Shown here piece by piece: positions 1 to 8,376 of a stretch of DNA of 50,931 nt. Each line of letters starts with the position of its first letter. Positions within the stretch are counted from its first letter, which is position 1. Under the pieces are notes generated by a model. That model was not told where the DNA came from and did no database searches. It saw only the letters and a program-made list of their open reading frames with translations. The DNA is taken from contig SVGC01000029.1 of NCBI GenBank assembly GCA_015056495.1, forward strand, positions 1-50,931, read 5' to 3'. The stretch comes from Butyrivibrio sp. Its GTDB lineage: Bacteria > Bacillota > Clostridia > Lachnospirales > Lachnospiraceae. The position numbers were made by a program, and so were the translations under genes.

Positions 1-77
1 AACCGCCGTGTACCGGACGGTACGCACGGTGGTGTGAGAGGTCGGTAGGCAAATTAATTGCCTACCTCCTACTCGAT
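1..77 (+). mobile_element. 3' end of a group II intron (domains V and VI), truncated by the window edge
   Basis: Bases 1-34 can fold as the domain V hairpin of a bacterial group II intron: the CCGCCGTG arm pairs with CACGGTGG, and a short GGAC turn caps the inner stem. Bases 44-66 form the domain VI hairpin (GGTAGGCAA with TTGCCTACC), followed by CTCCTACTCGAT, a typical intron 3' end with a final AY. The intron body and any reverse transcriptase ORF would lie upstream, outside the window. The 3' exon starts directly with the palindromic repeat at 79. The exact 3' splice site (77 or 78) is inferred from the AY rule. Confidence 0.85.
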
Positions 78-78
78 T

Positions 79-190
79 GAGTCACTGGGGACGTATCAAA
101 TTGACTCATTGTGCACAATGAGTCAATTTGATACGTCCCCGCTGACTCATTGCGCACAATGAGTCAAAATGATACGTCCCCAGTGACTCA
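79..190. repeat. Palindromic repeat, locus A (GGGGACGTATCA family), compound copy
   Basis: One full palindrome of the family (arms GAGTCACTGGGGACGTATCA and its complement, around centre ATTGTGCACAAT) is followed by a second partial arm with centre ATTGCGCACAAT. It ends with GTCCCCAGTGACTCAC at 190. The same family recurs at 23729, 35962, 42163 and 44939. It abuts the group II intron end, so the intron probably inserted at the edge of the repeat. It could also serve as a transcription stop or a target for a REP-type transposase; neither is shown here. Confidence 0.85.
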
Positions 191-199
191 CTCTCTCTT

Positions 200-229
200 T
201 TGACGTACCTTCGAGCTGTGTGATATATT
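200..229 (+). promoter_or_regulatory. Sigma-70 type promoter for the 113-aa protein gene
   Basis: TTGACG at 200-205 and TATATT at 224-229 are separated by 18 bases. The start codon of the next gene is about 50 bases further on. Confidence 0.5.
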
Positions 230-280
230 ATTTTAGATGAGGATCGGATTTAAGTAAAAACAGCGGTCCTTGGAGGATAT

Positions 281-622
281 ATGGGAAAAGAAACAACAGA
301 AACAGTCAATAAGGTTAATGCGAAACTCGCATTGTTTAAAGCACTTAAAGAGGCGGGCTACAGAACAGAGCTGGATTCCAGCAGCGTTCCTACAGTTATC
401 TGCAAAAATGCTGATGATATGGAACATACCATAAAAGAAGTCAAAAAGATTGTTAAGGATCTTGAATATAATAGCAGCTTTGGCGTCAGGATCATGAGAC
501 GCGGAGATATCAATCTTGTTGAAGATGATGTGGTAGCTGGTTCTGAGGAAGCTGTAGCAGCTGAAGATACTGATGCAATTGATTTTAACAATGATAGCGA
601 GGCTATTCAGCAGGCAGTATAA
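281..622 (+). CDS. Small acidic protein of unknown function, 113 aa
   Basis: I do not recognise this protein. It starts at ATG behind a good GGAGG site (about 271-275). The first ~85 residues look like a compact alpha/beta fold (ALFKALKEAGYRTEL, then VPTVICKNADDMEHTIKEV). The last ~30 residues are an acidic, probably disordered tail rich in E, D and A. There is no signal peptide or membrane segment, so it should be cytoplasmic. It is monocistronic, with its own promoter and the palindromic repeat upstream. The lipoprotein gene downstream is separated by a 165-base leader. Confidence 0.75.
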   Translation: MGKETTETVNKVNAKLALFKALKEAGYRTELDSSSVPTVICKNADDMEHTIKEVKKIVKDLEYNSSFGVRIMRRGDINLVEDDVVAGSEEAVAAEDTDAIDFNNDSEAIQQAV

Positions 623-707
623 GCTTTTTGAGATTTTTTTTCACATTTTATTGAAACTTTTTTCACAATTCATTCACTGCTTAAGACTAGAATGTACTGG
701 TACTAAA

Positions 708-770
708 AACGAGTAATAGTAAGGCTTTAGGGGCATCTTAACAGATGTGGTCATACTATTATTACGACTA
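708..770 (+). promoter_or_regulatory. Structured 5' leader of the lipoprotein gene
   Basis: The arms AATAGTA (715-721) and TACTATT (754-760) enclose a second hairpin, CATCT (734-738) with AGATG (743-747). Together they make a stem-internal loop-stem ending shortly before the AGGAG ribosome site at 776-780. The internal loop is purine-rich (AGGCTTTAGGGG). I do not recognise a known riboswitch class; it may simply stabilise the mRNA. Confidence 0.35.
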
Positions 771-787
771 AGCATAGGAGAATGAAA

Positions 788-1138
788 ATGAGAAAAGAAG
801 TAACAAAAAATGTAGTGAAGAAAGCAATTGTTGCCGCAAGTATGGGAATCATGCTTGTTATGGGTACAGCAGCATGCAGTTCATCTGATTCAGATACAAC
901 TGCTACTGAAGCATCATCTGAGGCAAGTGTAGAAGCTAGTGTTGAAGCAAGTGATGCAGCTATGGAAGAAATGTCTGGAGAGAAGCCAGAAGGTGACAAG
1001 CCAGAAGGTGCTCCTGGAGAAGGTATGAGCGGAGAAAAGCCAGAAGGTGACAAGCCTGATGGAGAAAAGCCAGAGGGTGAAAAGCCTGCGGATGCTCCAG
1101 CAGACGCAGCATCAAGCGCTGAATCTTCAAATAGCTGA
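788..1138 (+). CDS. Low-complexity lipoprotein, 116 aa
   Basis: The N-terminus is a bacterial lipoprotein signal: basic MRKEVTKNVVKK, a hydrophobic stretch, then lipobox GTAAC with the acylated cysteine near residue 31. The mature part is pure low complexity: S/E/A-rich (EASSEASVEASVEAS), then repeats of GEKPEGDKPEG, then an A/S tail. Such K-P-E-G arrays usually act as extended, disordered wall-spanning tethers or spacers, so a structural role on the outer face is my inference. I chose ATG 788 over ATG 782 because AGGAG at 776-780 then has a 7-base spacer. A rho-independent terminator follows at 1177. Confidence 0.8.
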   Translation: MRKEVTKNVVKKAIVAASMGIMLVMGTAACSSSDSDTTATEASSEASVEASVEASDAAMEEMSGEKPEGDKPEGAPGEGMSGEKPEGDKPDGEKPEGEKPADAPADAASSAESSNS

Positions 1139-1176
1139 TTTAAACTTTAATTTTACTTTTATATATGTAATAATTG

Positions 1177-1207
1177 GGTTGTGTGTTAACAGCACACAAC
1201 CTTTTTT
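1177..1207 (+). terminator. Rho-independent terminator after the lipoprotein gene
   Basis: GGTTGTGTG and CACACAACC form a perfect 9-bp stem around a 7-base loop, followed by six T. The next gene starts only 17 bases later, so that gene must have some read-through or an internal promoter. Confidence 0.85.
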
Positions 1208-1223
1208 ATTGGACGGTGGAAAA

Positions 1224-1925
1224 ATGAGCTATATAGAAGAAAACTTAAAAGAAGTTGAACAGAAGATACAGGCTGCCTGCGACAGAGCAGGGCGAGACAG
1301 AAGTGAAGTCAAGCTTATCTGCGTCAGTAAGACCAAGCCTGTAAGTGACATCAGAGAAGCAATGAGACTTGGCCAGGATACTTTTGGCGAGAATAAGGTG
1401 CAGGAGATAAAGGATAAGACTACTGAGATCACAGAGCCACTTCACTGGCACATGATCGGACATCTTCAGACCAATAAAGTAAAGTATCTTCCGGGAAGAG
1501 TGGATATGATACATTCTGTTGATAACGCTGGTCTTGCAGCTGAGATCGAGAAACAGGCTGCAAAAGCAGATATTGTCATGGATGTATTGTGTGAGGTCAA
1601 TGTTGCTCAGGAAGAGTCTAAGTTTGGACTTACAGTAGAGCAGACTCCTGATTTTGTAAAAGAGATTTCTAAATATCCTCATGTGAGAGTAAGAGGTCTT
1701 ATGACTATTGCTCCTTATACAGATGATCCGGAATCCAACAGAGGATATTTCAAGACATTAAAGCAGCTTATGCTGGATATCAATGCAATGAATATTCCTA
1801 ATGTGAACATGGATACTCTTTCAATGGGCATGACAGGAGACTATGAAGTGGCTATCGAGGAAGGAGCTACTTTTGTCAGAGTCGGAACCGGCATATTTGG
1901 GGAGAGAGATTATTCTAAGAAATAA
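1224..1925 (+). CDS. yggS: YggS-family pyridoxal 5'-phosphate homeostasis protein, 233 aa
   Basis: This is a PLP-binding, non-catalytic TIM-barrel protein of the YggS/YlmE/PLPBP family, which buffers free PLP and affects amino- and keto-acid balance. The PLP lysine is K36 in CVSKTKP. Other family motifs are FGENKVQE, WHMIGHLQTNK, the strand CEVNVAQEESKFG, and the C-terminal SMGMTGD...FVRVGTGIFG phosphate-binding segment. Length matches the family (about 225-235 aa). I took ATG 1224, which follows GGACGGTGGAAAA; upstream in-frame codons lie in the lipoprotein gene and its terminator. In many Firmicutes this gene sits in the cell-division cluster; here it precedes an ECF transporter operon. Confidence 0.95.
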   Translation: MSYIEENLKEVEQKIQAACDRAGRDRSEVKLICVSKTKPVSDIREAMRLGQDTFGENKVQEIKDKTTEITEPLHWHMIGHLQTNKVKYLPGRVDMIHSVDNAGLAAEIEKQAAKADIVMDVLCEVNVAQEESKFGLTVEQTPDFVKEISKYPHVRVRGLMTIAPYTDDPESNRGYFKTLKQLMLDINAMNIPNVNMDTLSMGMTGDYEVAIEEGATFVRVGTGIFGERDYSKK

Positions 1926-1926
1926 A

Positions 1927-1967
1927 AGGATTTGCTAAATCCTACTACTTCAGTATAATAAGTAGGA
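1927..1967 (+). promoter_or_regulatory. Two mutually exclusive small hairpins ahead of the ECF operon
   Basis: AGGATTT (1927-1933) pairs with AAATCCT (1937-1943). TCCTACT (1940-1946) pairs with AGTAGGA (1961-1967). The two helices share TCCT at 1940-1943, so only one can form at a time. There is no T-tract, so neither is a classical terminator. No known aptamer is recognised. Confidence 0.3.
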
Positions 1968-1997
1968 CAATATAAATTTCATAATGGAGGAATGACC

Positions 1998-2555
1998 ATG
2001 AATAAAAAGTTTGGGATCAAAGAAGTTGTAGCAATGGGTATTGGAACAGCACTGTTTGTAGTTCTTACTAATGTGCAGATTCCGGTTTTCGTAGTACCTA
2101 ATACCTTTTTGCAGCCTAGAATGGCAGTTTTAGCATTTTTATCAGCAATTTTCGGACCTATAGTTGGTGCGGTAATCGGACTTGCAGGACATGCTCTTGG
2201 TGATGCTATTTTTTATGGCTCAGTATGGTGGAGCTGGGTATTCCCGGATGCTATTGTAGGTCTTGTAATTGGTTTATTTGTTAAAAAATATGGTGTAATG
2301 AACGGCGAATTTGTAAAAGTAAAAAATATTGTTCTTTTCAACGTTGTTCAGGTAGTATCTAATGCACTCGCATGGATCCTGGTTGCACCAGTTCTTGATA
2401 TCATTATTTATAAAGAGCCTGCTAACAAAGTATTTTTGCAGGGTGTAAGTGCATTTGTTTTAAATATCATTATTATTGGCATCCTTGGAACTATACTTCT
2501 TACTGTATATTCTAAGATTGTCGGAAAATCTTCTGATTTGAAGGTGGAGGAATAA
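1998..2555 (+). CDS. ECF transporter S component (UPF0397 / ECF-ribofla_trS type), 185 aa
   Basis: This is the substrate-binding membrane subunit of an energy-coupling-factor importer. It has about five to six hydrophobic helices and motifs typical of UPF0397 proteins: KEVVAMGIGTALFVVL near the N-terminus, then GPIVGAVIGLAGHALGDAIF and WWSWVFPDAIVGLVIG. The ligand cannot be read from the sequence, and the family's substrates are mostly unassigned. ATG 1998 has a 7-base spacer from GGAGG (1986-1990), while ATG 1992 would have one base, so 1998 is preferred. It heads a three-gene operon with the ATPase and T subunits, so it appears to be a dedicated group I ECF system. Confidence 0.85.
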   Translation: MNKKFGIKEVVAMGIGTALFVVLTNVQIPVFVVPNTFLQPRMAVLAFLSAIFGPIVGAVIGLAGHALGDAIFYGSVWWSWVFPDAIVGLVIGLFVKKYGVMNGEFVKVKNIVLFNVVQVVSNALAWILVAPVLDIIIYKEPANKVFLQGVSAFVLNIIIIGILGTILLTVYSKIVGKSSDLKVEE

Positions 2556-2559
2556 CCTT

Positions 2560-4293
2560 TTGGATAGAAATAATCCGATAATTGAGTTTTCGGACGTATC
2601 ATTTAAATATCGTGCTCAGAAAGAGCCAACATTAAAGCATATTAACCTGAAGATCTATCCTGGTGAAAAGATCCTTATTGCAGGACAGTCAGGATCTGGT
2701 AAATCAACATTGGCACATTGCTTAAACGCTCTTATCCCTTGTTCTTTTACAGGGGATATGAGCGGTAAGCTCACTGTTGGAGGAAAAGAACCTCAGAAAG
2801 CAGGAGTTTTTGGAATGTCGCAGGTGGTAGGAACGGTGCTTCAGGATACAGACGGCCAGTTCATTGCCTTGACAGTAGGCGAGGATCTGGCTTTTGCTCT
2901 GGAAAACGACAATATGCCGCAGTCAGAGATGCAGGAAAAAGTAAGCAGTGTTGCTCAAAAGCTTGAACTTACTGATCTGTTAACCAATGCTCCAGGTGAA
3001 TTATCCGGTGGACAGAAGCAGAGAGTGTCACTGGGCGGAGTAATGGCTTGTGATGTTAAAGTGTTGTTATTTGACGAGCCACTTGCCAATCTTGATCCGG
3101 CTACCGGCAAACGTACTATATCCCTGATCGATGACATTTTAAAAAATGAGGATCTTACAGTCATCATAATCGAGCATCGACTGGAAGACGTGCTGTACAA
3201 GAATATCGACAGGATCGTCCTGATGGGAGATGGGCAGATCGTAGCTGATATGCATCCTGATGAGATGCTGTGCAGTGACCTGCTTACTTCTAACGGCATT
3301 AGAGAACCGTTGTATATTGCAGCGCTTAAAGCTGCCGGTGCAGGTTTTACACCTGCTGACAGACCGGCTCATATTGATACTTTGAATATTACACCTTACA
3401 AGAAGGATGTTCAGAAATGGTATCATCAGGCAGCAAAAAATATGGCTGATGAAAAAGGAGACGTTCTTCTTAAGGTTTCGAATCTTAGATTTAGTTATGA
3501 TTCATCAAGAGAGATCATAAAAGATGTTAATTTTGAGATCCGTAAAGGCGAGATAATATCTCTTGTTGGAAAAAATGGTGCCGGCAAATCTACTTTGGCA
3601 TCACTTATCTGCGGATTTTTAAAGCCTGTTTCAGGTGAGATGTATTTTGAAGGCGAAGACCTGTGCAGCATGTCCATCAAGGAACGCGGAGAGAAGATTG
3701 GTTATTGTCTCCAAAGCCCGAATCAGATGATATCCAAGCCTATGATATTTGATGAAGTGGCGCTAGGACTTACTGTCAGAGGCGTTCCTGCAGATGAGAT
3801 CAAGGAAAGAGTCAACAATATCCTCAAGATATGCGGCTTGTATCCATATAGAAACTGGCCTGTTTCTGCTCTTTCTTTTGGACAAAAAAAGCGTGTGTCA
3901 ATTGCTTCGATACTCGTTTTAAATCCTAAGCTGATCATACTTGATGAGCCTACTGCCGGTCAGGATTATCAGCATTATACTGAGATCATGGAGTTCCTGC
4001 TCAAGATCAGACAGCAGTTACCTATAACTATTGTGATGATCACTCATGACATGCATCTGATGCTTGAATATACAGACAGAACGTTGGTACTTACAGATGG
4101 CCAGCTCCTGATGGATGACAGACCAGAGGCTGTACTTACCAATGATCAGGTATGCGACAGAGCTTATTTAAAGAGAACTTCCCTATATGACCTTGCGCTT
4201 AAGTGTGATATAGAAGATCCTGGTGATTTCGTCAGATGTTTTATTGATGATGAAAGAAATAAAGATAAAAATAGTAGTGAGAATAAAAAATGA
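2560..4293 (+). CDS. ECF transporter duplicated ATPase (EcfA1-EcfA2 fused, YkoD-like), 577 aa
   Basis: Two ABC ATPase domains sit in one chain and power the ECF importer from the cytoplasmic side. Domain 1 has Walker A GQSGSGKS (42-49), signature LSGGQKQR (about 148) and Walker B VLLFDEP. Domain 2 has Walker A GKNGAGKS (about 336), signature LSFGQKKR (about 437, a variant second residue) and Walker B LIILDEP. The start is TTG 2560, 9 bases after GGTGGAGG, which itself overlaps the end of the S-component gene. The stop overlaps the T-component start by 4 bases (ATGA), so translation is coupled. A fused double ATPase is usual for the YkoD/thiamine-related branch. Confidence 0.92.
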   Translation: MDRNNPIIEFSDVSFKYRAQKEPTLKHINLKIYPGEKILIAGQSGSGKSTLAHCLNALIPCSFTGDMSGKLTVGGKEPQKAGVFGMSQVVGTVLQDTDGQFIALTVGEDLAFALENDNMPQSEMQEKVSSVAQKLELTDLLTNAPGELSGGQKQRVSLGGVMACDVKVLLFDEPLANLDPATGKRTISLIDDILKNEDLTVIIIEHRLEDVLYKNIDRIVLMGDGQIVADMHPDEMLCSDLLTSNGIREPLYIAALKAAGAGFTPADRPAHIDTLNITPYKKDVQKWYHQAAKNMADEKGDVLLKVSNLRFSYDSSREIIKDVNFEIRKGEIISLVGKNGAGKSTLASLICGFLKPVSGEMYFEGEDLCSMSIKERGEKIGYCLQSPNQMISKPMIFDEVALGLTVRGVPADEIKERVNNILKICGLYPYRNWPVSALSFGQKKRVSIASILVLNPKLIILDEPTAGQDYQHYTEIMEFLLKIRQQLPITIVMITHDMHLMLEYTDRTLVLTDGQLLMDDRPEAVLTNDQVCDRAYLKRTSLYDLALKCDIEDPGDFVRCFIDDERNKDKNSSENKK

Positions 4294-5123
4294 GTCGAAT
4301 GATTTCTTACGAAAAGAAAGATACGCCTATACATAAGCTTAGCGGCTTTACCAAGCTCGTATTCTTTCTTTTGTGGTGTATGACCAGTGCATTGACCTAT
4401 GATACCAGAATACTGATACTGATGCTGATATTTGGAGCAATAATATATTATATATCCGGTACTAAGTGGAAACAGGTAAGCGGTGTATTTGCTGCAATCA
4501 TGTTTTTCATGGTGATCAATCTTGTATGTATATTCTTTTTTGCTCCATATCAGGGATGTACTATTTATTCGAGCAGAACAGAGCTGTTCCATCTTTTTGG
4601 CGGCTATTATATGACAAAAGAACAGCTTTTTTACGAGTTTAATGTGCTTCTTAAATACTTTACTGTTATACCTTCGGCATTTATTTTTTTGGTCACAACA
4701 GACCCAAGCGAACTGGCTGCATCTATGAATAGCATAGGCATACCTTATACTATTGCTTATGCCATTGAGATTGCCCTTCGTTATATCCCTGATATTCAGG
4801 ATGAGTTTCACAGGATCAAAAATGCCCAGGAAGCAAGAGGAATAGAGCTTAGCTCCAAGGGAAAAATGATAGACAGGATCAAGAATACTTCAGTCATAAT
4901 TTTCCCACTTTTGTTTTCATCAATGGAACGAATTGATGTTGTAAGTAATGCAATGGAGCTTCGTGGGTTTGGTAAAAACAAAAAGCGCAGCTGGTATTCC
5001 AAGAAACCATTGAAAACAGGAGATTACGTTGCTCTTGCACTGATCGTACTATTCTTCATTGTCAGCATGGTCATAACCTTCCGCAATGGTGACAGATTTT
5101 ATAATCCTTTTATTGAAAAATAG
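4290..5123 (+). CDS. ECF transporter T component (EcfT-like), 277 aa
   Basis: This is the coupling membrane subunit linking the ATPase pair to the S component. It has about five to six hydrophobic helices and the two cytosolic coupling motifs of EcfT proteins: EARGIEL (around residue 183) and ELRGFG (around residue 222). These insert into grooves of the ATPase domains. The gene overlaps the ATPase gene by ATGA and is the last gene of the operon. Length is normal for the family. No terminator is obvious immediately downstream. Confidence 0.9.
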   Translation: MSRMISYEKKDTPIHKLSGFTKLVFFLLWCMTSALTYDTRILILMLIFGAIIYYISGTKWKQVSGVFAAIMFFMVINLVCIFFFAPYQGCTIYSSRTELFHLFGGYYMTKEQLFYEFNVLLKYFTVIPSAFIFLVTTDPSELAASMNSIGIPYTIAYAIEIALRYIPDIQDEFHRIKNAQEARGIELSSKGKMIDRIKNTSVIIFPLLFSSMERIDVVSNAMELRGFGKNKKRSWYSKKPLKTGDYVALALIVLFFIVSMVITFRNGDRFYNPFIEK

Positions 5124-5313
5124 TGTGAATAAGTCTAAAAAGACTATTAAATATTGTCGGGATTAACTATATCGTATTGATAAAAAAACGTAAAAAAATT
5201 AAAATGATATAAGAGAAGTTTTTTGTTACTATTCAGTTAGCAGGCAGGACTACGCTGCTGGCTGCGTGATAACATGATTCACGATTTTTTACGTAAGGTC
5301 ATGGAGGTATAGT

Positions 5314-5595
5314 ATGCAGCAGAGGACATTACCTTTATCCAAAAAGTGCACAATGGAACAATTAAGTGCGATGATTGATAGTGGTCATGCATATTACCTT
5401 CCTTTTGGCGTAAATAAAAAGGCTTACATGGTGGTAAATAATAAGCCTAATATGGTAGTTGTATCCGACATTTCTATTTTTTCCATCAACTTAAATGGCA
5501 GCTGGTATACCTGGGAAGAATTGGAAGAGTTGGGAGGCCTTTACGAGTCAGAGTTTGACGCTCTCTCCGCCGTAGCCTCCAGAATGCAACCTTGA
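5314..5595 (+). CDS. Small protein of unknown function, 93 aa
   Basis: I do not recognise this protein. It begins at ATG behind GGAGG with a 7-base spacer and ends just before a strong bidirectional terminator. It is soluble, with beta-strand-like stretches (HAYYLPFGVNKKAYMVV, NMVVVSDISIF) and an acidic, aromatic WYTWEELEELGGLYESEF segment. The ~190-base leader holds a GC-rich hairpin region and CGTGA/TCACG followed by ATTTTTT at about 5269-5292, which could attenuate transcription. It stands alone between the ECF operon and the minus-strand MFS/XRE pair. Confidence 0.75.
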   Translation: MQQRTLPLSKKCTMEQLSAMIDSGHAYYLPFGVNKKAYMVVNNKPNMVVVSDISIFSINLNGSWYTWEELEELGGLYESEFDALSAVASRMQP

Positions 5596-5624
5596 TAATA
5601 TCATATGCTCATATAGATAACTTA

Positions 5625-5650
5625 AGCGGCACCGAAAGTGCCGCTTTTTC
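5625..5650. terminator. Bidirectional terminator between convergent genes
   Basis: AGCGGCAC and GTGCCGCT form an 8-bp GC-rich stem around a CGAAA loop. T-rich sequence follows on the + side and an A/T-rich tract on the other side. It serves the 93-aa gene and the convergent XRE-TPR gene. Confidence 0.8.
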
Positions 5651-5654
5651 TAAT

Positions 5655-6767
5655 TTATTTTTTTAACTGATTCCAATAATCAATGACGTTTTGAAGATAT
5701 TTGATGTTTTTCTGATAGGGAATATCATTTCCGTCAGGTTGAAACATTTGCTCTATGCCTTCAACAGTTCCGGCGCCCATTTCGTCAAATACATGTGCAG
5801 TCTTATCTGAGATAAAGAATCGTAGATCATTTGAAATATTATTTATAGACTTCTGTTTATCGCACATTATAGCAAGTTCATAAGCTTTCTGAACGTATTT
5901 TTCCATATCATCAATATCTCCAAGACAGGAAAGCCACCAGGCTTTAATAATATAGTTTATTGCCTTCTGCTTGTGAGTATAGTTGATCTTGTCAGGATTT
6001 CCATAAATATCCAGAATAGCATTTTCACCATCTATAAATTCAATAGCTTTTTTGATATCACTTTTTTTACCAGATGATGCAATTGCTATAGCAAAATTAG
6101 TCAATATCACATACTGGTCTGCAAAATTCTTTAATAAAGCGGAATTGAAATATTGTATAGCCTCATCCCTTTTGTTCATGTGGAACAGATTTAAGGCTAT
6201 GTGAATATTATTGCAACCGTCATAGTTTATTTCTTTTAATAGCTCTAGAGACTTTTCTCTGTCTATTTCTCCATAGATTGAAGCAATTTTAAATTTGATA
6301 GAGTATTCGCTTATATCGGGATCATTATTTTGCGATATATATAGCATTGCTCTGGTAAAAAGGTCTACGGCAGTATTTCTGTCGTTTACATCCTTACTTT
6401 CCAGGGATTTGAAGTAGTACATATTAGCACAGGTGTACATTATTTTAAAATTGTGAGGGTAGCGTACCAGAGCATTATTAACTTCTACAATAGCATCATC
6501 AAAGTTATGGTCATAGTACAGATCTTTGATACGTTTGCAGATGTCCTCGACTTTCTTTGAAGACATATCATATCCGACCAGTTCATCCATTGAGATGTTA
6601 AAAAAGTTGGCAATCTCCATCATGGTAACGATGTCAGGTACGTTATTTCCATTTTCCCATTTTGATACAGCACCGATAGTGACGCCAAGGGCTTCTGCCA
6701 GATCTTCCTGGGTCAGATGCATTTCTTTTCTATATTTTTTGATGTTCTCAGATAGCTTAGGCTGCAT
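5655..6767 (-). CDS. XRE-family regulator with C-terminal TPR-like repeats, 370 aa
   Basis: Residues ~5-60 are an HTH_3 DNA-binding domain (ENIKKYRKEMHLTQEDLA, then GVTIGAVSKWENG). The remaining ~300 residues are helical and resemble tetratricopeptide repeats (VRYPHNFKIMYTCANMYY, DEAIQYFNSALL). This is the architecture of peptide- or protein-responsive regulators such as Rgg/PlcR-like proteins, so it may sense a ligand through its TPR part. I chose ATG 6767 because AAGGAGG lies upstream with a good spacer; upstream in-frame starts are inside the MFS gene. It overlaps the 3' end of the MFS gene by 11 bases and is presumably co-transcribed with it, perhaps controlling its expression. Confidence 0.85.
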   Translation of the reverse strand: MQPKLSENIKKYRKEMHLTQEDLAEALGVTIGAVSKWENGNNVPDIVTMMEIANFFNISMDELVGYDMSSKKVEDICKRIKDLYYDHNFDDAIVEVNNALVRYPHNFKIMYTCANMYYFKSLESKDVNDRNTAVDLFTRAMLYISQNNDPDISEYSIKFKIASIYGEIDREKSLELLKEINYDGCNNIHIALNLFHMNKRDEAIQYFNSALLKNFADQYVILTNFAIAIASSGKKSDIKKAIEFIDGENAILDIYGNPDKINYTHKQKAINYIIKAWWLSCLGDIDDMEKYVQKAYELAIMCDKQKSINNISNDLRFFISDKTAHVFDEMGAGTVEGIEQMFQPDGNDIPYQKNIKYLQNVIDYWNQLKK

Positions 6768-8142
6768 TAGTTGATTCCTCCTTTTTGATTTCAAATTCTA
6801 ATTTGCTGATAAGTATAGTCGTGAACAGGAGTATTGCCATGATCCCACTGACTTTGATCATGAATGATGCGCTGTAATGTATGACCAGTCCGCTCACTAT
6901 AAATGATGAAATAGGCATTGCTGCAGTGGCAGATGCGTTGAAAATAGAAGCTGCCCTTGCAAGATAGGCCTGGTCTACTGAAGTTACAAATTCAATGGAC
7001 AGCATTCCACAAATAATTGCGGCTGCCATTGATATCATGAAAGTACAACCGTCTGCCAGGATATAGCATACAAATATGTGGCTATTGATAAGGTTTCCAA
7101 GACTTATAGCATATGTGAATACTCCAATCACAAATCCAAATATGATCAAAATATGCCTTGCATTAAAGTGCTTCATAAGTTTTGGAACAAAGATTGAACC
7201 AATGATCGATCCCGCTGATGAAGCAATGCTTATAACGCTTAATAACTCACTTCCAAGTTGATAAGTGTCATTTACAAGCGGTGCCAAAAGGGAGTTGAGT
7301 GGCACGAGCAAAAAGTTTAAAAGCACTGCCACAAGGCAATAATTCAGGATGATCTTGTTTTGTATTACATATTTTGCTCCGCCTTTTAATAGAGATATAT
7401 AGGATTCTTTTACAGGCTGAGCCTTTGATGTTTGTAATGACTTTTTATTATTTTTTGTATGAAGCTGTTGGGCTTTATTGGTATGTGGCTTTTCAATTAC
7501 ATTGTCTTGTAGATTATCACTTTTACTTGTTTTATGCTGTCTATTCAACTCAGCTAAAGTATGTATATAGAAAGTTCCAAGGGCAGCGATAAAAAATGTG
7601 GCTGCATCTATCAGCATAGCTGCATGCATCCCCAGCTGAGCTATGATGATTCCTGCTATTCCTGTGCCTGCCAATGCTACTGCTTTTGAAATACTTGAGC
7701 TTAGACTCATGGCAGTTGATAGCTGATCTATTTCTATGACACTTGGCGTAAATGCCGTTGATGCAGGAAGATTGAGAGATTCAATTGTAGTTATGAGTAA
7801 TGTGAAAGCAGCCAATAAGTATGGATTGACTTTACCCGTAAGGTATAGAACTGCAAATGCAGATATTACAACTCCTCTTATCAGGTGTGTTACAATGATC
7901 ACCTTCTTTTTATCCATTTTTTCCACAAGTGCTCCAAAGAAGGGCTGCGCAACAATGTTTGGCAAGACATTAAGCCCATATATAAGTGCTGACCATGCAG
8001 CACTTTTGGTCAGCTGATATGTCAGCCAGGTAAAAGCAATTGCATCTACCGAGTCGCCAAATCTGTCTACCAGATTTGTAAATAGGAGTTTTACGTATTC
8101 TCTGTTTTTTAATAATTCCCTGTAAGTAATTGTATTAGCCAT
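6757..8142 (-). CDS. MFS transporter, 461 aa (macrolide-efflux-like MFS)
   Basis: This is a 12-helix major facilitator protein. Motif A-like GALVEKMDKKKVI follows helix 2, and the long charged, Q/N/K-rich central loop (about residues 205-250) is typical of the split between the two six-helix halves. The N-terminal sequence (NREYVKLLFTNLVDRFGDS) resembles the MFS_3/enterobactin-exporter and macrolide-efflux group, so it is probably a drug or metabolite exporter; the substrate is unknown. The start is ATG 8142 with AAAGGAC upstream. It is first in a two-gene operon with the XRE-TPR regulator. Confidence 0.85.
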   Translation of the reverse strand: MANTITYRELLKNREYVKLLFTNLVDRFGDSVDAIAFTWLTYQLTKSAAWSALIYGLNVLPNIVAQPFFGALVEKMDKKKVIIVTHLIRGVVISAFAVLYLTGKVNPYLLAAFTLLITTIESLNLPASTAFTPSVIEIDQLSTAMSLSSSISKAVALAGTGIAGIIIAQLGMHAAMLIDAATFFIAALGTFYIHTLAELNRQHKTSKSDNLQDNVIEKPHTNKAQQLHTKNNKKSLQTSKAQPVKESYISLLKGGAKYVIQNKIILNYCLVAVLLNFLLVPLNSLLAPLVNDTYQLGSELLSVISIASSAGSIIGSIFVPKLMKHFNARHILIIFGFVIGVFTYAISLGNLINSHIFVCYILADGCTFMISMAAAIICGMLSIEFVTSVDQAYLARAASIFNASATAAMPISSFIVSGLVIHYSASFMIKVSGIMAILLFTTILISKLEFEIKKEESTNAA

Positions 8143-8342
8143 AGTAATGTCCTTTCTTTTTCATGGTCTATGACTAAATATTACAAGGGAACTATGATTA
8201 TTTTAACATACTGATTGTACAATTGGTAAAGTTATAATTGTACGATTTGGAAAATTGAAAAATGAACTAAACATGCCACATCCGATAAAGAGTCGCTTGA
8301 TTTTTGTGTGTGGATACCCGATTTTGTAAGGATGGATCAAAT

Positions 8343-8370
8343 TTGAAAAAACCTATAAATATGCTATTAT
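8343..8370 (+). promoter_or_regulatory. Promoter of the first candidate structured RNA
   Basis: TTGAAA (8343-8348) and TATTAT (8365-8370) are 16 bases apart, predicting a start near 8377. The AGAGTTGCC sequence of the RNA begins just inside the predicted transcript. Confidence 0.6.
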
Positions 8371-8376
8371 ATCAAT

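Noticed and set aside
4164..4811. 215-aa minus-strand frame opposite the EcfT gene
   Set aside because: It lies fully opposite strong ECF genes, has no homologous motifs and an atypical composition.
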